This document shows positions 1 through 11,234 of a DNA stretch of 40,213 nt, one piece after another. How positions within the stretch are numbered: the first letter of the stretch is position 1; each line of letters begins with the position of its first letter. The notes beneath the pieces are model-generated. The model made no database searches. It worked only from the letters and a program-made list of their open reading frames with translations, and was not told the origin of the DNA. The DNA comes from Amanita rubescens (taxonomy: Eukaryota; Basidiomycota; Agaricomycetes; Agaricales; Amanitaceae), in the NCBI GenBank assembly GCA_015039365.1, contig WION01000477.1:1-40213 (forward strand). The letters are read 5' to 3'. Made by a program: the position numbers and the translations under genes.

Positions 1-953
1 GGTTCTACTGATAAGTACAGAGCCCTGTCATTTTGGCATCACTAAAACGAGACGGTACCCATTGCGGGAAACATCGAACGTGTGCGAAACGTGGATTTAC
101 GTCGGGCGGTACCGACACATGAAGTGCGTTCCGGAAGGTTGGCGGTCTCTGTGAAGCGGTTCCCTGGCCTTCCCAATGCCCGCTCTTTCTCAAAGAAGAA
201 TCGCGCATATTCATTAAGGAGGTGGCGTATCACATGTTGTCATTACATGTCAGTTCGTCATGTCGCGTGGATAATGCGGCTGTGCTAACGCTAATAAAGA
301 TACCTCAGGTTTGGAAGCCCAACCGGCGCGTCGATTAATGCAGGATACGTCGATGTTATGCAGTATTGCAACTTGGGGGGCAGAAAATTTATCGTCACGT
401 ATGGTCAAGTTTGATATACAGAGCCGTCTTTCGTTCAGCATAAAGGTTGATTCCGGGCTAACATTGCTCGGCTTGTTTTTCTTGCGTGTTTGTTTCTAAT
501 CTAACCTCGCCGACTTGCTTATCGAGTACCTGTTTTTTGCCCGTCCCTTTATTTGTGTCTCGCGACCCAGGTCAGATCATGCTGCATCCTAGTGATTGCG
601 AGGGATTTCAGCCTGGTGATCACGTTCGCCCTGCTGTCGTATCGATGGTCAAGGTCAACGAGCCATGGTTGTCGGATGTCGTTGCTGCCGTAATGCATAA
701 TAGTCGTGACGGTGTCACACAGTCGTAGCCATCAACAACATCTTGATCTACTACGACCACCATCCCACGTTATCTACATGCACGCAAACACTATAGTGAA
801 TGTCAGAGATAGCACATTGAATGAAGTACACGGTAACTATGTGCAAGTGGGTTATTGTCCTACTAATAAATGTCACTGAAATTAATGCTCCATGAATCAG
901 ACACAATATACATATGGTAGGTGGTGTATATAATAAAGTGTTATCATAATAAA
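1..953. other. gene-free left edge
   Basis: I see no convincing gene here. Open frames are short (at most about 80 codons), overlap on both strands and do not extend through plausible introns. The last part becomes AT-rich and carries a TATA-like element just before the NACHT gene. A gene running off the left edge cannot be excluded. Confidence 0.5.
927..935 (+). promoter_or_regulatory. TATA-like element of the NACHT-ankyrin gene
   Basis: TATATAATA lies 19-27 bases upstream of the proposed ATG at 954. It is the only such element close to this start and supports choosing 954. The spacing to the ATG is short, so the 5' leader would be very short or initiation may occur a little further downstream. 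Confidence 0.4.
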
Positions 954-3900
954 ATGACCAATCTAGTTAATGATGAAGAGCTTCTTGGTATGTTTTTTTG
1001 CAACCTATTTCAAATTCTGCAATGACTTTTATTATGGCTGAAATCTCTACAATAGGGAAGTTCAAGAGGTGGTTGAATGCACCTGACCCATCAACCAACC
1101 ATAATATTGCAAGGAAAAAACACCATAAAAACACTGGCCAGTGGATTCTTGAAGATGAAAGATATGTCATTTGGAAACAGCAGCCCAATTCTCTCTTGTG
1201 GATCAATGGCATTTGTTGGTATTATATTCATTGAACATTGAACATAATAAGTGATTTGAAATTGTTGGTAGCTGGTTGTGGAAAAACTCTTATTTGGTGG
1301 GCATTCTTGCTGTTACTTAGAATCCTCAGTCATTTAATGTAAGAGCAGTTCAACCATTATAGAGGATATCAAGGCCACTCTCCAGATGGGCCCTGAAACT
1401 GGTCTGGCCTTCTTCTATTTTGATATCAATGACAAGGCAAAACAGAGTTCCAGGAGCCTTCTCTCCTCCCTAGTGTTAGGCCTAACAGCAAAATCCAAAA
1501 ATTACCTCCCCTTGCAGATGCTTTATGAAAAGCATGATAAGCTATACAATCCAACAGAGGGTGAACTTCTTGACCTGCTTATGGAACTTCTGAGAGGCTT
1601 CAAGCAAGCCTACATTGTGCTTGATGCTCTAGATGAGTGTGATGAATACCACCACTTGTTTGAAGTGATCAACACTATTCACAATGGACAGATATCACAT
1701 TTTCACTTCTTGGTGGCCAGCAGAAGGGAGCAAGATATTGCTGTGACTATGCAAGAATGTAGTATGGCAGAAATTAAACTTTCTGCAATGTTGGTTAGCA
1801 GTGACATCAAATCCTATATCCAGTCGGCTGTTGCAGAGTATAGATTCAGGAGATGGGGTGCTACAGTTCAAGAATATATCAAGGAGAAATTGATTCATGG
1901 TTCAAATGGAATGTATGTTTTTAACCATGCCATTTTTTAAACTTACTGAAATGCTGAGTAGGTTTCGTTGGGTTGCTTGTCAAATTGAAGAGCTGAAGAA
2001 ATGCCCAAACAAAAAGGTACTTTTAGGGACTTTAGAATCTCTTCCAAAAGATTTGGAAGCCACCTATGATCAAATACTTCAAAGAATTGACAGAAGCATG
2101 ATGTCATGTGCAAAGGTTCTCTTACACTGGTTAATTTTGGGAATGAGACCCATGAAATTGGAGGAGCTGGCCATTGTTGCAAGATTTAATCCTTCTGAAG
2201 GAGGTACATATGACTTGGATTTGGCATTGGCTCATCCTGATGATGTAATATATGTGTGCTCAAGCCTAGTGACAAAGGCCAATGATGGAACTGTCGAATT
2301 AGCTCATGCATCTGTAAGGGAATATTTCCTTGGCAAACCAAGAGTTTGGAGGGGAGAGATAATTACATTATCTGGTGTTGAGATTGGCCACAACATGATT
2401 GCCCATAGCTGCATAACATACCTTCTGCAAGATGGATGGCATGACTCAAGTTTGAAACCAGAGACATTTCCACTTCTTTTATACTCAGCTCAATTTTGGC
2501 CTGACCACTACAGGCTTAGCAACAAAGATTCAACTTTAAAGAGTCTTGTCATTGAATTCTTCTGCAATGGGATCTTTATGGCCTGGACACAAATTAATCA
2601 TTCCACAAGGTCACTTATTTGGAAATATGGGAAATGTCTACCAATTCATTGTGCAGCAATCTTTGGATTATGTGATGTTATGCAGGATTTGATAGTGGAT
2701 AATATGCCATCAGTTGAATATAGCATAGCTGTGGAAGTTGCATCATTAAATGGGTATATTGCTATTGTGAGGTTTTTGTTAGACAAGGATGTCAACACAC
2801 AGGGTGGAGGATATCACAATGCATTGAAGGGTGCATCATCCAATGGATATACTGAGATTGTCAAGCTGCTTTTGGACAAGGGTGCAGATGTCAATGCACA
2901 GGGTGGAGGATATACTAGTAGCAATGCATTGCAGAGTGCATCATCCAATGGACATACTGAGATTGTCAAGCTGCTTTTGGACAAGGGTGCAGATGTCAAT
3001 GCACAGGGTGGAGGATTTAGTAGCAATGCGTTGCAGAGTGCATCATCCAATGGACATACTAAGATTGTCAAACTGCTTTTGGACAAGGGTGCAGATGTCA
3101 ATGCACAGGATGGAGGATATAGTAGCAATGCAATGCAGAGTGCATCATCCAATGGACATACTGAGATTGTCAAACTGCTTTTGGACAAGGGTGCAGATGT
3201 CAATGCACAGGGTGGAGGATATAGTAGCAATGCATTGCAGAGTGCATCATCCAATGGACATACTGAGATTGTCAAACTGCTTTTGGACAAGGGTGCAGAT
3301 GTCAATGCACAGGATGGGGGATATAGTAGCAATGCATTGCAGAGTGCATCATCCAATGGACATACTGAGATTGTCAAGCTGCTTTTAGACAAGGGTGCAG
3401 ATGTCAATGCACAGGGTGGAGTATATAGCCATGCATTGAGGGGTGCATCATCCAATGGACATACTGAGATTGTCAAGCTGCTTTTAGACAAGGGTGCAGA
3501 TGTCAATGCACAGGGTGGAGGATATTGCAATGCATTGCAGAGTGCATCATCCAATGGACATACTGAGATTGTCAAGCTGCTTTTGGACAAGGGTGCAGAT
3601 GTCAATGCACAGGGTGGAGGATTTAGTAGCAATGCATTGCAGAGTGCATCATCCAATGGACATACTAAGATTGTCAAACTGCTTTTGGACAAGGGTGCAG
3701 ATGTCAATGCACAGGATGGAGGATATAGTAGCAATGCATTGCAGAGTGCATCATCCAATGGACATACTGAGATTGTCAAACTGCTTTTGGACAAGGGTGC
3801 AGATGTCAATGCACAGGGTGGAGGATATAGTAGCAATGCATTGCAAAGTGCATCATCCAATGGACATACTGAGATTGTCAAGCTGCTTTTGGACAAGGGT

Positions 3901-4923
3901 GCAGATGTCAATGCACAAAGTGGAGAATATTGCAATGCCTTGCAGAATGCATCATCCAATGGACATACTGAGATTGTCAAGCTTCTCTTGGACAAGGGCA
4001 TTGATCCCAACATTCAGGGTGGAGAGTATGGGAATGGATTACAAGCTGCTTCTCTCAAGGGTCATACTGAGGTTGTCAAGCTTCTTCTAGACAGGGGAGC
4101 AGATGTCAATGCACAGGGTGGAAAATATAGGAATGCACTCCAGGCAGCATCACTCAATGGTCATACTGAGATTGTCAAGCTTCTTTTGGAAGCAGTGGAT
4201 GTCAAAGCTTGGGTCAAAGAGTATGAACATATGCTTCGAGTAGAATCACTGAGAGGCCATACAGATGTTGTCAAGATTCTCTTGGACAAGGGCATTGATC
4301 CCAATGCTCAGGGGGGGAAATATGGGAATGCACTGCAGGCTGCATCACATAGTGGGCATATAGAAGTTGTCAACCTTCTCCTGGAGAAAGGAGCAGATGT
4401 GAATGCCCAAGGTGGATTCTTTGGCAATGCATTGCAGGCTGCATCACATGATGAGCATATAGAAATTGTCAGCCTTCTTCTGGACAAAGGAGCAGACATG
4501 AATGCCCAAGGAGGATTTTTTGGCAATGCATTACAGGCTGCATCATTCAGTGGTGACACTGAAATTGTCCAGCTTCTCTTAAATAATGGAGCAGATGTTG
4601 ATGCACAAGGTGGACATTATGGAACCTCATTGCAGGTTGCATCATCCAGGGGTGACATTGTAATTGTCCAGTTTCTCCTGGATAATGGAGCAGATGTCAA
4701 TGCTCAGGGTGGATGCTATGGTAGTGCTTTGCAAGCGGCAGCAGCAGCAGTATGTGATTGGAGAAAGAATGTGGACCTTCAAGTTGTTCAATTGCTATTA
4801 AACCACGGGGCAGATGTCAATTTGAAGGGTGGTAGATATGGCAGTGCATTAAATGCTGCTAAATATAGTGGGTATGATCACATTGTTAAGATCTTGTTGG
4901 AATGGGGTGCAATTGATGAATAA
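954..4923 (+). CDS. NACHT-ankyrin NLR-like protein
   Basis: Proposed exons are 954-987, 1056-1214, 1272-1296, 1349-1912 and 1962-4923. They sum to 3744 nt, an uninterrupted 1247-aa protein. All four introns (49-68 bp) have GT-AG ends. The short N-terminus carries the fungal pre-NACHT motif LNAPDPSTNHN near residue 25. The P-loop ISGCGKT sits at about 64-70 and is rebuilt across two splice junctions. The Walker B region LDALDE is at 164-169. A winged-helix-like part follows, then about 22 ankyrin repeats from residue 510 to the end. NACHT ATPases with repeat tails act in fungal nonself recognition; repeats bind ligand and NACHT drives assembly. There is no N-terminal effector domain, so it may work with a partner or be a decoy. 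Codons are visibly richer in A/T than in the next genes. The apparent break at 1940 is an intron, not a lesion. Confidence 0.88.
2780..4013 (+). repeat. near-identical ankyrin-coding tandem repeats
   Basis: About 12 consecutive units of 99-105 bp are almost identical at the DNA level. Downstream units (4014-4920) are clearly diverged. A block of units (GGGY, GGGF with HTKIV, DGGY, GGGY) occurs twice in the same order about 606 bp apart; the distinctive GGATTTAG lies near 3013 and 3619. This shows a recent multi-unit duplication or conversion on top of unit-by-unit amplification. Repeat number may vary between strains or be collapsed in assembly. Confidence 0.9.
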
Positions 4924-5351
4924 AAATGAGAGCTTGTTATACATATCAAGGCCATTTCCGAGTCATTGTTTCAACAATATGCAGTATGTTCTGTTTGGAT
5001 AGTCGACAAATGTAATAAAGTAAATAAATGAATGTTTCTTGTTCGGGTTCCTCTTATGTATGTTGCATATACAACAAAGCTTGTGTTCCTTTAATAGTAA
5101 TCATAACACTTGTAAGCATCATCATCGTTACCAGCTAGTACATATATTCACAAATACAATGTTGGCCTTGTAAACCAAAAAAAAAACCGCCGGTGAAAAA
5201 CTTGATTGATAATAACGATAAAAAAGAGAGGGATAGTAGCGTGGAGCAACGAAGCAACGCAAATACGCATTGAACCAGATGGTGGTGGGACCCGTACAAA
5301 ATTCAATTGAACCTGAGAGGAAGCAGAAAGAAAGAAAAAAACGGTGTACAG
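4924..5351. other. convergent intergenic region
   Basis: This region lies between the 3' ends of the NACHT gene (+) and DSN1 (-). AATAAA-like hexamers near 5012-5028 could be the polyadenylation signal of the NACHT gene. An A-rich run lies near 5178. No gene is seen. Confidence 0.5.
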
Positions 5352-7887
5352 CTACCTCGCAGGTGTCCTATCCCTCCTAACAGTCCTATCCGCGCGTCTC
5401 GGCGTTGTAGGAACCTTTTGTATCGGTCTCTCCCCAACGACTCCGATTCCAGTTTCCCCTGCCCGAGCAACTTCCCTCGCAGCTCTTCGCGCTGCGTCGC
5501 CTACCATTGCAGGTGGGCGCGTCCGGTCTACCAACGACAGCGCGCGCAGCAAGTCTCGAGGGTCCATCCCCAAAGTGGGCGGTGGCGGTGGTGGTGGAAT
5601 ATGGCTCGCGGACGATGACGATGGTGTATCCTCTTCCTCTTCGTACCCGGAGATGGCGAATCCGGCTGGTGGTAACCGACGGGGAACGTATTTGGCGAGA
5701 AAACCACCCAAGCTTGATGGATCTGAGGAGGGCGCCGAGCCTGCTGCGCCTGACGTTGATGATGATGACGACGACGATGTGGAAGGGGCGCCGAGCTGTA
5801 TGTTGACACGCGATGCTAGATTCTGATCTAGGATTTCAAACCATCGGTTGAGTAACTCTTCGGCGGTTTTGACCATAGCCCGTGCTGCGTGCGCGCACGA
5901 TAGGAGGTAGTCGAGTTTGAACTCGACGTGGTGCATCCGTCTCTCGATCTCCTCGTCTAGGGCTTGTCCAATCAAGTCGAGCTCGCCGTCGGGAAGGGTA
6001 GGCATAGGAAGGGGAGTGCTGCTATTCCTCTTCAGCCGTTTCTGTGGTGGTGGTGACTTGCCCGAGGTTGATGGAGGCTTCGGTTGTACGGACGCTATGA
6101 GGGCCTTGGCGATTGAGATGCCGCGTTGCATGTCAGGTGGCAGGTCATGTACGTTGATGGCTTTAAGTGGGTCATCCATACCCATATCGCGTTGCTTGCC
6201 CTTGGCTTTGGCAGAGGGTGTCGTTGGCTGGGAATCGGTAGCGGCAGAAGTTGACGATGGCGTCATACGGGCCATCCGTTTTGCGAGGAATTCTTTTTGG
6301 CGTTTTATGTATGCGTCGTAGTGGTAGCTGACGCGCTTCCATGTTTCGTCCTCTTCCTGTGCCCTAGTGCAATGGTAAGGACAAATCCAAGAATGAAATG
6401 TATTCAACGCACCGTTTAATGTGTTCCGCATACCGTATCTCCAACATCCGATTGGTCACGTTCTGTTCGTTTGGCTTCAACTGTTTCTGGCCCAGGTCTG
6501 GTGATGGGTCATCGCCGCTGTACAGGCTAAGATCAACCTTCCGCTCCGCTAGCATACGAATCACATCCTCCTGTATGTTCTTCAACACTTCCTGCGCGCG
6601 CGCTGAAAGCGGAGGCAGTTCAGGTTCTGGAGGACGGTTATCCTTGTCGCCTGAATTCTCTTTTCCATTATCGGATGCGGTTGAATTTGGTTTCGATGGA
6701 GATGTGGATTTGGCGGCGGCTCGCGATGCACACCATATTAGGAGTGTCCGCAGTCGTTCCGAGTCCGGCAGGTCAGCGTCGATATGCTTATAAAAGCTCG
6801 TGGACGATACTGAATTGTGTGGTTGCGCTACGATGAAAAGTTAGTATCGTATATAAAAACTGGCGGGCAAGATGAACGCACGTATGACACCAACCTCAAA
6901 GGAGGTGCTTATTCTCTTTCCTCTACCACTTATTGAACTCCTTCTCCGATGGTTGCCGTTGACCGCATTCGGTTCACGTTCGCGTTCTCGACCGCGATGG
7001 ACTTGTCTCTGCGTGAGTGGCATCTCCATTTGTGGCCGCTATTGCGTTCATGGCGCCCTCCCGAAGTCGCTTATTGCGCTCGATCCTGAGGTGACTCGTC
7101 AAAAGGTATAGTCCGGACTGAGTCCTTGGAAATGATGCGGCTTCTACTTCTTGACCTTGCCCTCGGCTTGTCTTGTCCTGGATTGAATGTGATACTGGTC
7201 AACATATTTGACGACGAATCGGGCAAGTGAACCCGAGAACTCCGTCGGAGATGATCCGCTTCTGCGTCCATGGCGCGTATGTCATCCTCTATCCGCTCAT
7301 CCTCTTCGGTAATAGGTTCGAAGCCAGTTCCGTGCCGCGCTGTCGGCCGACCATTCGCTGGTGGCAGGGAGCCAGAGCGCTGTGGTGGAGGACGTGGCTG
7401 TTCCGCTGGAGCGGGCCGTGTTGCTGATGACTTGGACGAAGTGGCGGGCATAGGCGGCTGTGACTCGGCACGAGCTTTCTTGGAGGGTGGTGCCCGGAGA
7501 TCAGATGAAGCATTCCGCTTCAATGGTAGACTTGAGGATGGTTGCAGCGCTGTGGATCCTTCGCGACTATTGGATTCCGCCTGTGAGACAGAGGATTCAC
7601 GGACGATAAACAAGCCACTACGCGTAGGCTCCGCGTTTGCAAGCCCTGTTTTAGACAAGGAGGAATCAATTTCGCTGGATATATCGTCTAACGGGAAGAA
7701 GACACGTACGTTTGTTCTTGTGAGACGCGTTTTTTGCCTGTGACGTGAAGATGTCAGCATAAGAGAAATTCAACAGTCCCCCCTCACTCACATCCTTCTT
7801 CGTTCTCTTGGAAGCGTTGAGCAAAGGATTATCCTCCATCTCCGGAGCCGTTTTTCGCTTTGACTGAGCTTGTTCCTGTTTCTGCAT
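5352..7887 (-). CDS. DSN1: kinetochore protein Dsn1/Mis13 (Mis12 complex), frame problems
   Basis: The protein holds the Mis12/Mtw1-family signature: a basic stretch RGKRISTSFE, then PHNSVSSTSFYKHID and LLIWCASRA, followed by helical segments. Dsn1 belongs to the Mis12 complex, which links inner centromere chromatin to the outer kinetochore. Clear introns are 6828-6881 (rejoining VIPQPHNS) and 6364-6412 (rejoining HIKRAQEE); the stop is at 5352. The N-terminus starts at 7887 (MQKQEQ). Its first intron is uncertain: 7738-7791 has a perfect GTGAGT donor but loses frame, while 7688-7787 (100 bp) keeps it. Between about 6970 and 7090 the frame moves twice by one base, around an ERNKRLREG stretch typical of the family. 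A 110-bp GT-AG intron (7009-7118) would also restore frame but removes that stretch. The gene is divergent from the DHHC gene, with starts about 250 bp apart. Confidence 0.85.
6364..6412 (-). other. DSN1 intron, 49 bp
   Basis: GTGCGT donor and CACTAG acceptor on the minus strand. Removal joins HIK-R to AQEEDETWK in frame. It is representative of the short introns of this genome. Confidence 0.85.
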
Positions 7888-8137
7888 ACAAGTCGTACTG
7901 GCGTGGGATGAGCAATGAATAGATGTCGTCAGAGAGGCCGAGAAAGATGAGAGATGAGAAGAGATGGTGAGCATAAAGGTGCGCGAGGCCTGTGTTTGTC
8001 GTTGTCGGGCGCAGCGGCGAGCGTACTTCGTCGTCGTCGTCGTCGGCGATGAGGAAAGCGTGTTGCAGATCGGAGATTGAAATCAGTTCCCACGAGAATG
8101 TCGTTCAACAAAAACTGTCGCGCACGCGTCGCCCACC
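7888..8137. promoter_or_regulatory. shared divergent promoter region (DSN1 / DHHC gene)
   Basis: About 250 bp separate the start codons of two divergently transcribed genes. It contains a CGTCGTCGT-type microsatellite near 8027-8044. No TATA box is evident, as is common for housekeeping genes. Confidence 0.5.
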
Positions 8138-9525
8138 ATGATTTGCGCACGGGCCGTCTTCCGTTGCTTTAGAGCCGTCGAGCGCGGTGTTGACCGCGTT
8201 ACAGGCGCTGCTGGGCCTTATTTTGTCTTCTTCGCCGTCGTCCTCATATCCGTTGGCACTGTTTGCTTTTGTAAGTCGTCCTCATCTCCGCAGTCACGAA
8301 AACTGACATGTGGTAGTCGATGTCATATCACCGTCTCTCCCTTGGCCATTGTTCAGCGTGCCCATATGCTGTCTCATTGCCTTTAATCTCTTTATGCACT
8401 ACTTTTGGGTTTGCATTACCCCGCCCGGATTCACGGATGCCAGCGAGCAGAAACAGGCCGGGTTGTTATGGGCACAGAGAAACGGCAGGCAAAAGAATAT
8501 TGAAATATTGCCAGCTGAAGTGACCCAATGTAGGAAATGCTGTGGGGAGAAGCCCGAGGTGAGTTATTCCGCGTTTCCTCCCTTGCACTTCACCTGACGT
8601 TAAATCGGTGAGAGGACCCACCACTGCCGTATATGCAACCGCTGCGTTTTGAAATATGATCACCACTGTCCTGTATGTGTTTACCTATCCGAGTTCTCCA
8701 TGTCTGACGCACCTATAACCAGTGTACGTGTTTTGCTACGCAATCAAAGTCATACATCTTTACCCTGTGCTAGGGATAAACCAATGCGTGGGCTTATACA
8801 ATGAACGACATTTCATTCTTTTCATGTGAGTCAGTGCATAAGATCGTAACATCGATCCTCAAGACTGAGACATGCCCAAGGTTCTATTTTGTTGTATCGA
8901 CAGCCACATATTGTGTTCTGGGTTATCACCACCTTCTTACCGCTCTCGGGGTTTATATCGACGTGAGCATGTCGCGTTATCATCTGCACCTGGTCTTGAC
9001 AACGAAGCGGTAGAATTGGCCCTATTTTGTGCCTCCAACAGCATTCGTACTCATATACATTCTAGCTGGAGTCCTTTGCATCGCAGTTGTTCTGATGCTT
9101 TCCTTCCATATATGGGGAATTGCAAAAGGCGAAACGAGCGTCGAATCTCATGATTTCCCAATGTATAGCAAGAGAGCCAAATCAAGAGGCAACGTGTTCG
9201 TCAACTGCTACGATTTGGGGTATATGGTTTCATCTGCATTCCTAGATCACGTTCACTTATCCCCGGCTCAGAAAACGACGAAATCTGGAACTATTCTTCA
9301 ACGTTGGGCCTCATGGCGAGTAGTATGTATCTCCTTTAGATCACTCTCGTCGAGTAGCTGAACCCGTTCAACAGCTCGTACCTTACCCTAATATTCCCAT
9401 ACCGGTTATTCCCATATACCAATGGTCGTGCCTGGGCTAGACGCCCAGGTCTCACGAGACACCTTGGTGTTGAGAGGGCGGAGGAGTTTACGGATGAGGA
9501 CGACGACGACGCAAGCGGGCCATAA
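8138..9525 (+). CDS. DHHC protein S-acyltransferase (palmitoyltransferase)
   Basis: Exons: 8138-8270, 8317-8558, 8613-8672, 8723, 8774-8825, 8881-8962, 9014-9219, 9272-9322, 9375-9525. The sum is 978 nt, giving 325 aa. The cysteine-rich domain reads QCRKC, then RTHHCRICNRC and DHHCPW, with DHHC at residues 141-144, followed by INQCVGLYNERHF. Two hydrophobic segments precede it and two follow (around GYHHLLTALGVY and AFVLIYILAGVLCIAVV), the four-pass layout of the family. The family NxYDLG motif is present. The tail NGRAWARRPG then DEDDDD fits fungal members. These membrane enzymes transfer fatty acyl groups to substrate cysteines through the DHHC cysteine. Every intron is 46-55 bp with GT-AG ends. 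The striking part is the proposed single-nucleotide exon at 8723, needed to create the invariant Trp after DHHCP. The alternative is one 97-bp intron (8677-8773) giving DHHCPVW. Paralog assignment is not attempted. Confidence 0.93.
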
Positions 9526-9967
9526 TGGGGATGACCAATCACCCCATTATTAACGAATTCTCACATCGAAATCCGTCAGCCTTTTATATAATTGTAAGCA
9601 CCCTTATCTTTCGTATTCTCGGGCGCTAGTAACTCCACACCATTTCCACGATGACAATACATGCCGGGGCCAGATGACGCTTACGAATCGCCTCGCGGCT
9701 TTTCGGGAAGTCTGAATGATAAAAAGCCGGCTTTTAAATTGTACAGCCCATCGGGCTGAACTACCCACCATCTGAACTTCCATTCTCCCAAATTACCCAC
9801 TCTCCACCTAATCGACGAAATTGCTCACCATCTATCGTTTTAGATTGTGCTTTACACGTAGATAGTTACACACGCACGAGCACATGCATGTAACCTACTT
9901 TATTTAGTTCATCCCAGTCTCGACAACTGAACACATAGTGTAGATTATGCAGCGATACCTGTTAAGC
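9526..9967. other. intergenic, DHHC gene to tRNA
   Basis: No gene seen. The region holds the 3' end of the DHHC gene and the upstream flank of the tRNA gene. Confidence 0.6.
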
Positions 9968-10041
9968 GGCCGACTAGCTCAGCTGGTTAGAGCGTCGTGC
10001 TAATAACGCGAAGGTCTTGGGTTCGATCCCCACGTTGGCCA
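9968..10041 (+). tRNA. tRNA-Ile (anticodon AAU)
   Basis: A 74-nt cloverleaf can be folded by eye. The acceptor GGCCGAC pairs with GTTGGCC (one G-T), followed by discriminator A. The D-arm GCTCAGCTGGTTAGAGC is standard. The anticodon stem TCGTG/CGCGA encloses loop CTAATAA, giving anticodon AAT. The T-arm carries GGTTCGATCCC. There is no intron. Internal A and B boxes are intact, so it should be a working isoleucine tRNA. Confidence 0.98.
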
Positions 10042-10047
10042 CGGATA

Positions 10048-10055
10048 TTTTTTTT
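10048..10055 (+). terminator. RNA polymerase III terminator
   Basis: A run of eight T starts seven bases after the tRNA 3' end, the usual Pol III stop signal. Confidence 0.9.
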
Positions 10056-11234
10056 CCTTTTATATCCCGCCGCACCAATTGAGGACACTTGCATTTTCTC
10101 ACCCTTTGCGCGGACGTCGCACCGGAACTAATAACCGTCATTATCGCTGTCAATTAACCCTTTGCGGATCTCTCCAGGGGCGGGCTTAACCGTACCGGAA
10201 CCGTTATATGTCATGATCATGAGTATAAAAAAGTAAAAATGTTGATCAATACTATACAGTACTAAACTTTATTTTAACGTATATAACCAACAAAGAGGGC
10301 ATGCGTTTTTACGCAAAGATGCAAGAAGTACGCCCGCGCTCGGCACATTAGAACAAAGGGAAACAAAGGAATAAAAAGGCAAATTAATCGAATGATTGCT
10401 TATATGCGATATGCACTTCATGTACAGGTAATAGGTACGGTATTAAAAGAGCGAGATGATATCAGACTAGTCACGTACAAGAGAGTGTGAGAGAGAGAGA
10501 AAGATTGGGATGAAAAAGTGAAAGCGACATATCACTGCCACGGTGGATCGGAATCGTTCCAAGAAAGGGAGTAGTAAAAAAAAAAAAGCCCACGAGATTT
10601 GGATAAGATGTTTCAGAGCGTAATATGATAGCGAGGGTGGACAAGCGGAAAAAGCGAGGGTAGAAATTAATGATATTTCCGAGAGAAAAGAGGTCGAAAC
10701 GCCCTGATCGTGTGTTCTCCGCCGTTCTGATTCCCAAATCCCGTCATTTTTGCATTAGCGACCATAAACGGTTAACCCAGAAACATAGACCCGAATCCGC
10801 ATTAAGGAAACGCCGATGTGCTGTGTCGTGTGTGAAAAAACAGAAGGAATGCGGGGAGCGTCGTGGGAGGGAGGGAAAGAATTCGGTAAGAGAAGAAATG
10901 TACACCAATAGAAACACCATTGAACATCGAAAGAAGAAGAAAAAAAATACAACATGGGAACTTGACGGTCAACGATGCCGGCCATGAAGAAAGTGATGAA
11001 TTTGAAACTGGATGCGATTGTGTGACGATGGATTGGATTGGATGTGGTGGATAGGGTAGATGATGGATGGATGTGCGAATATGACGTGCTAGAATCGATG
11101 AAATGCGATATGCGTGCCAAGAAGCAAAAACATGGAAAAAAAAACATCGGCCTCGGACCATCGGGGCCATCAAGGAAGAACCGCGCCGGTTCCAACAATC
11201 TCCATCATTCGATGGTAACTTCGGTATATCCTCT
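10056..11234. other. long intergenic / 3' flank of the AreA-type gene
   Basis: About 1.2 kb without a recognisable gene. It holds A-rich and purine-rich stretches (for example near 10575 and 10930-10950) and probably the 3' UTR of the minus-strand gene ending at 11235. Overlapping frames on the minus strand are low-complexity and match no family I know. Confidence 0.5.

Noticed and set aside
1386..1940. NACHT core as a separate truncated gene ending at a stop near 1938
   Set aside because: The stop lies within a 49-bp GT-AG intron with a CTGA branch-like site; splicing joins SNGM to FRWVACQ as in related proteins.
2814..4013. 399-codon antisense open frame in the ankyrin array
   Set aside because: It exists because the repeated unit has no stop in that frame; its translation is a simple periodic reflection of the ankyrin code. 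The parallel plus-strand frames at 2831-3388 and 3494-4090 have the same cause.
5344..5826. plus-strand frames with acidic runs over the DSN1 3' part
   Set aside because: They are opposite-strand shadows of the Ser- and Pro-rich DSN1 tail.
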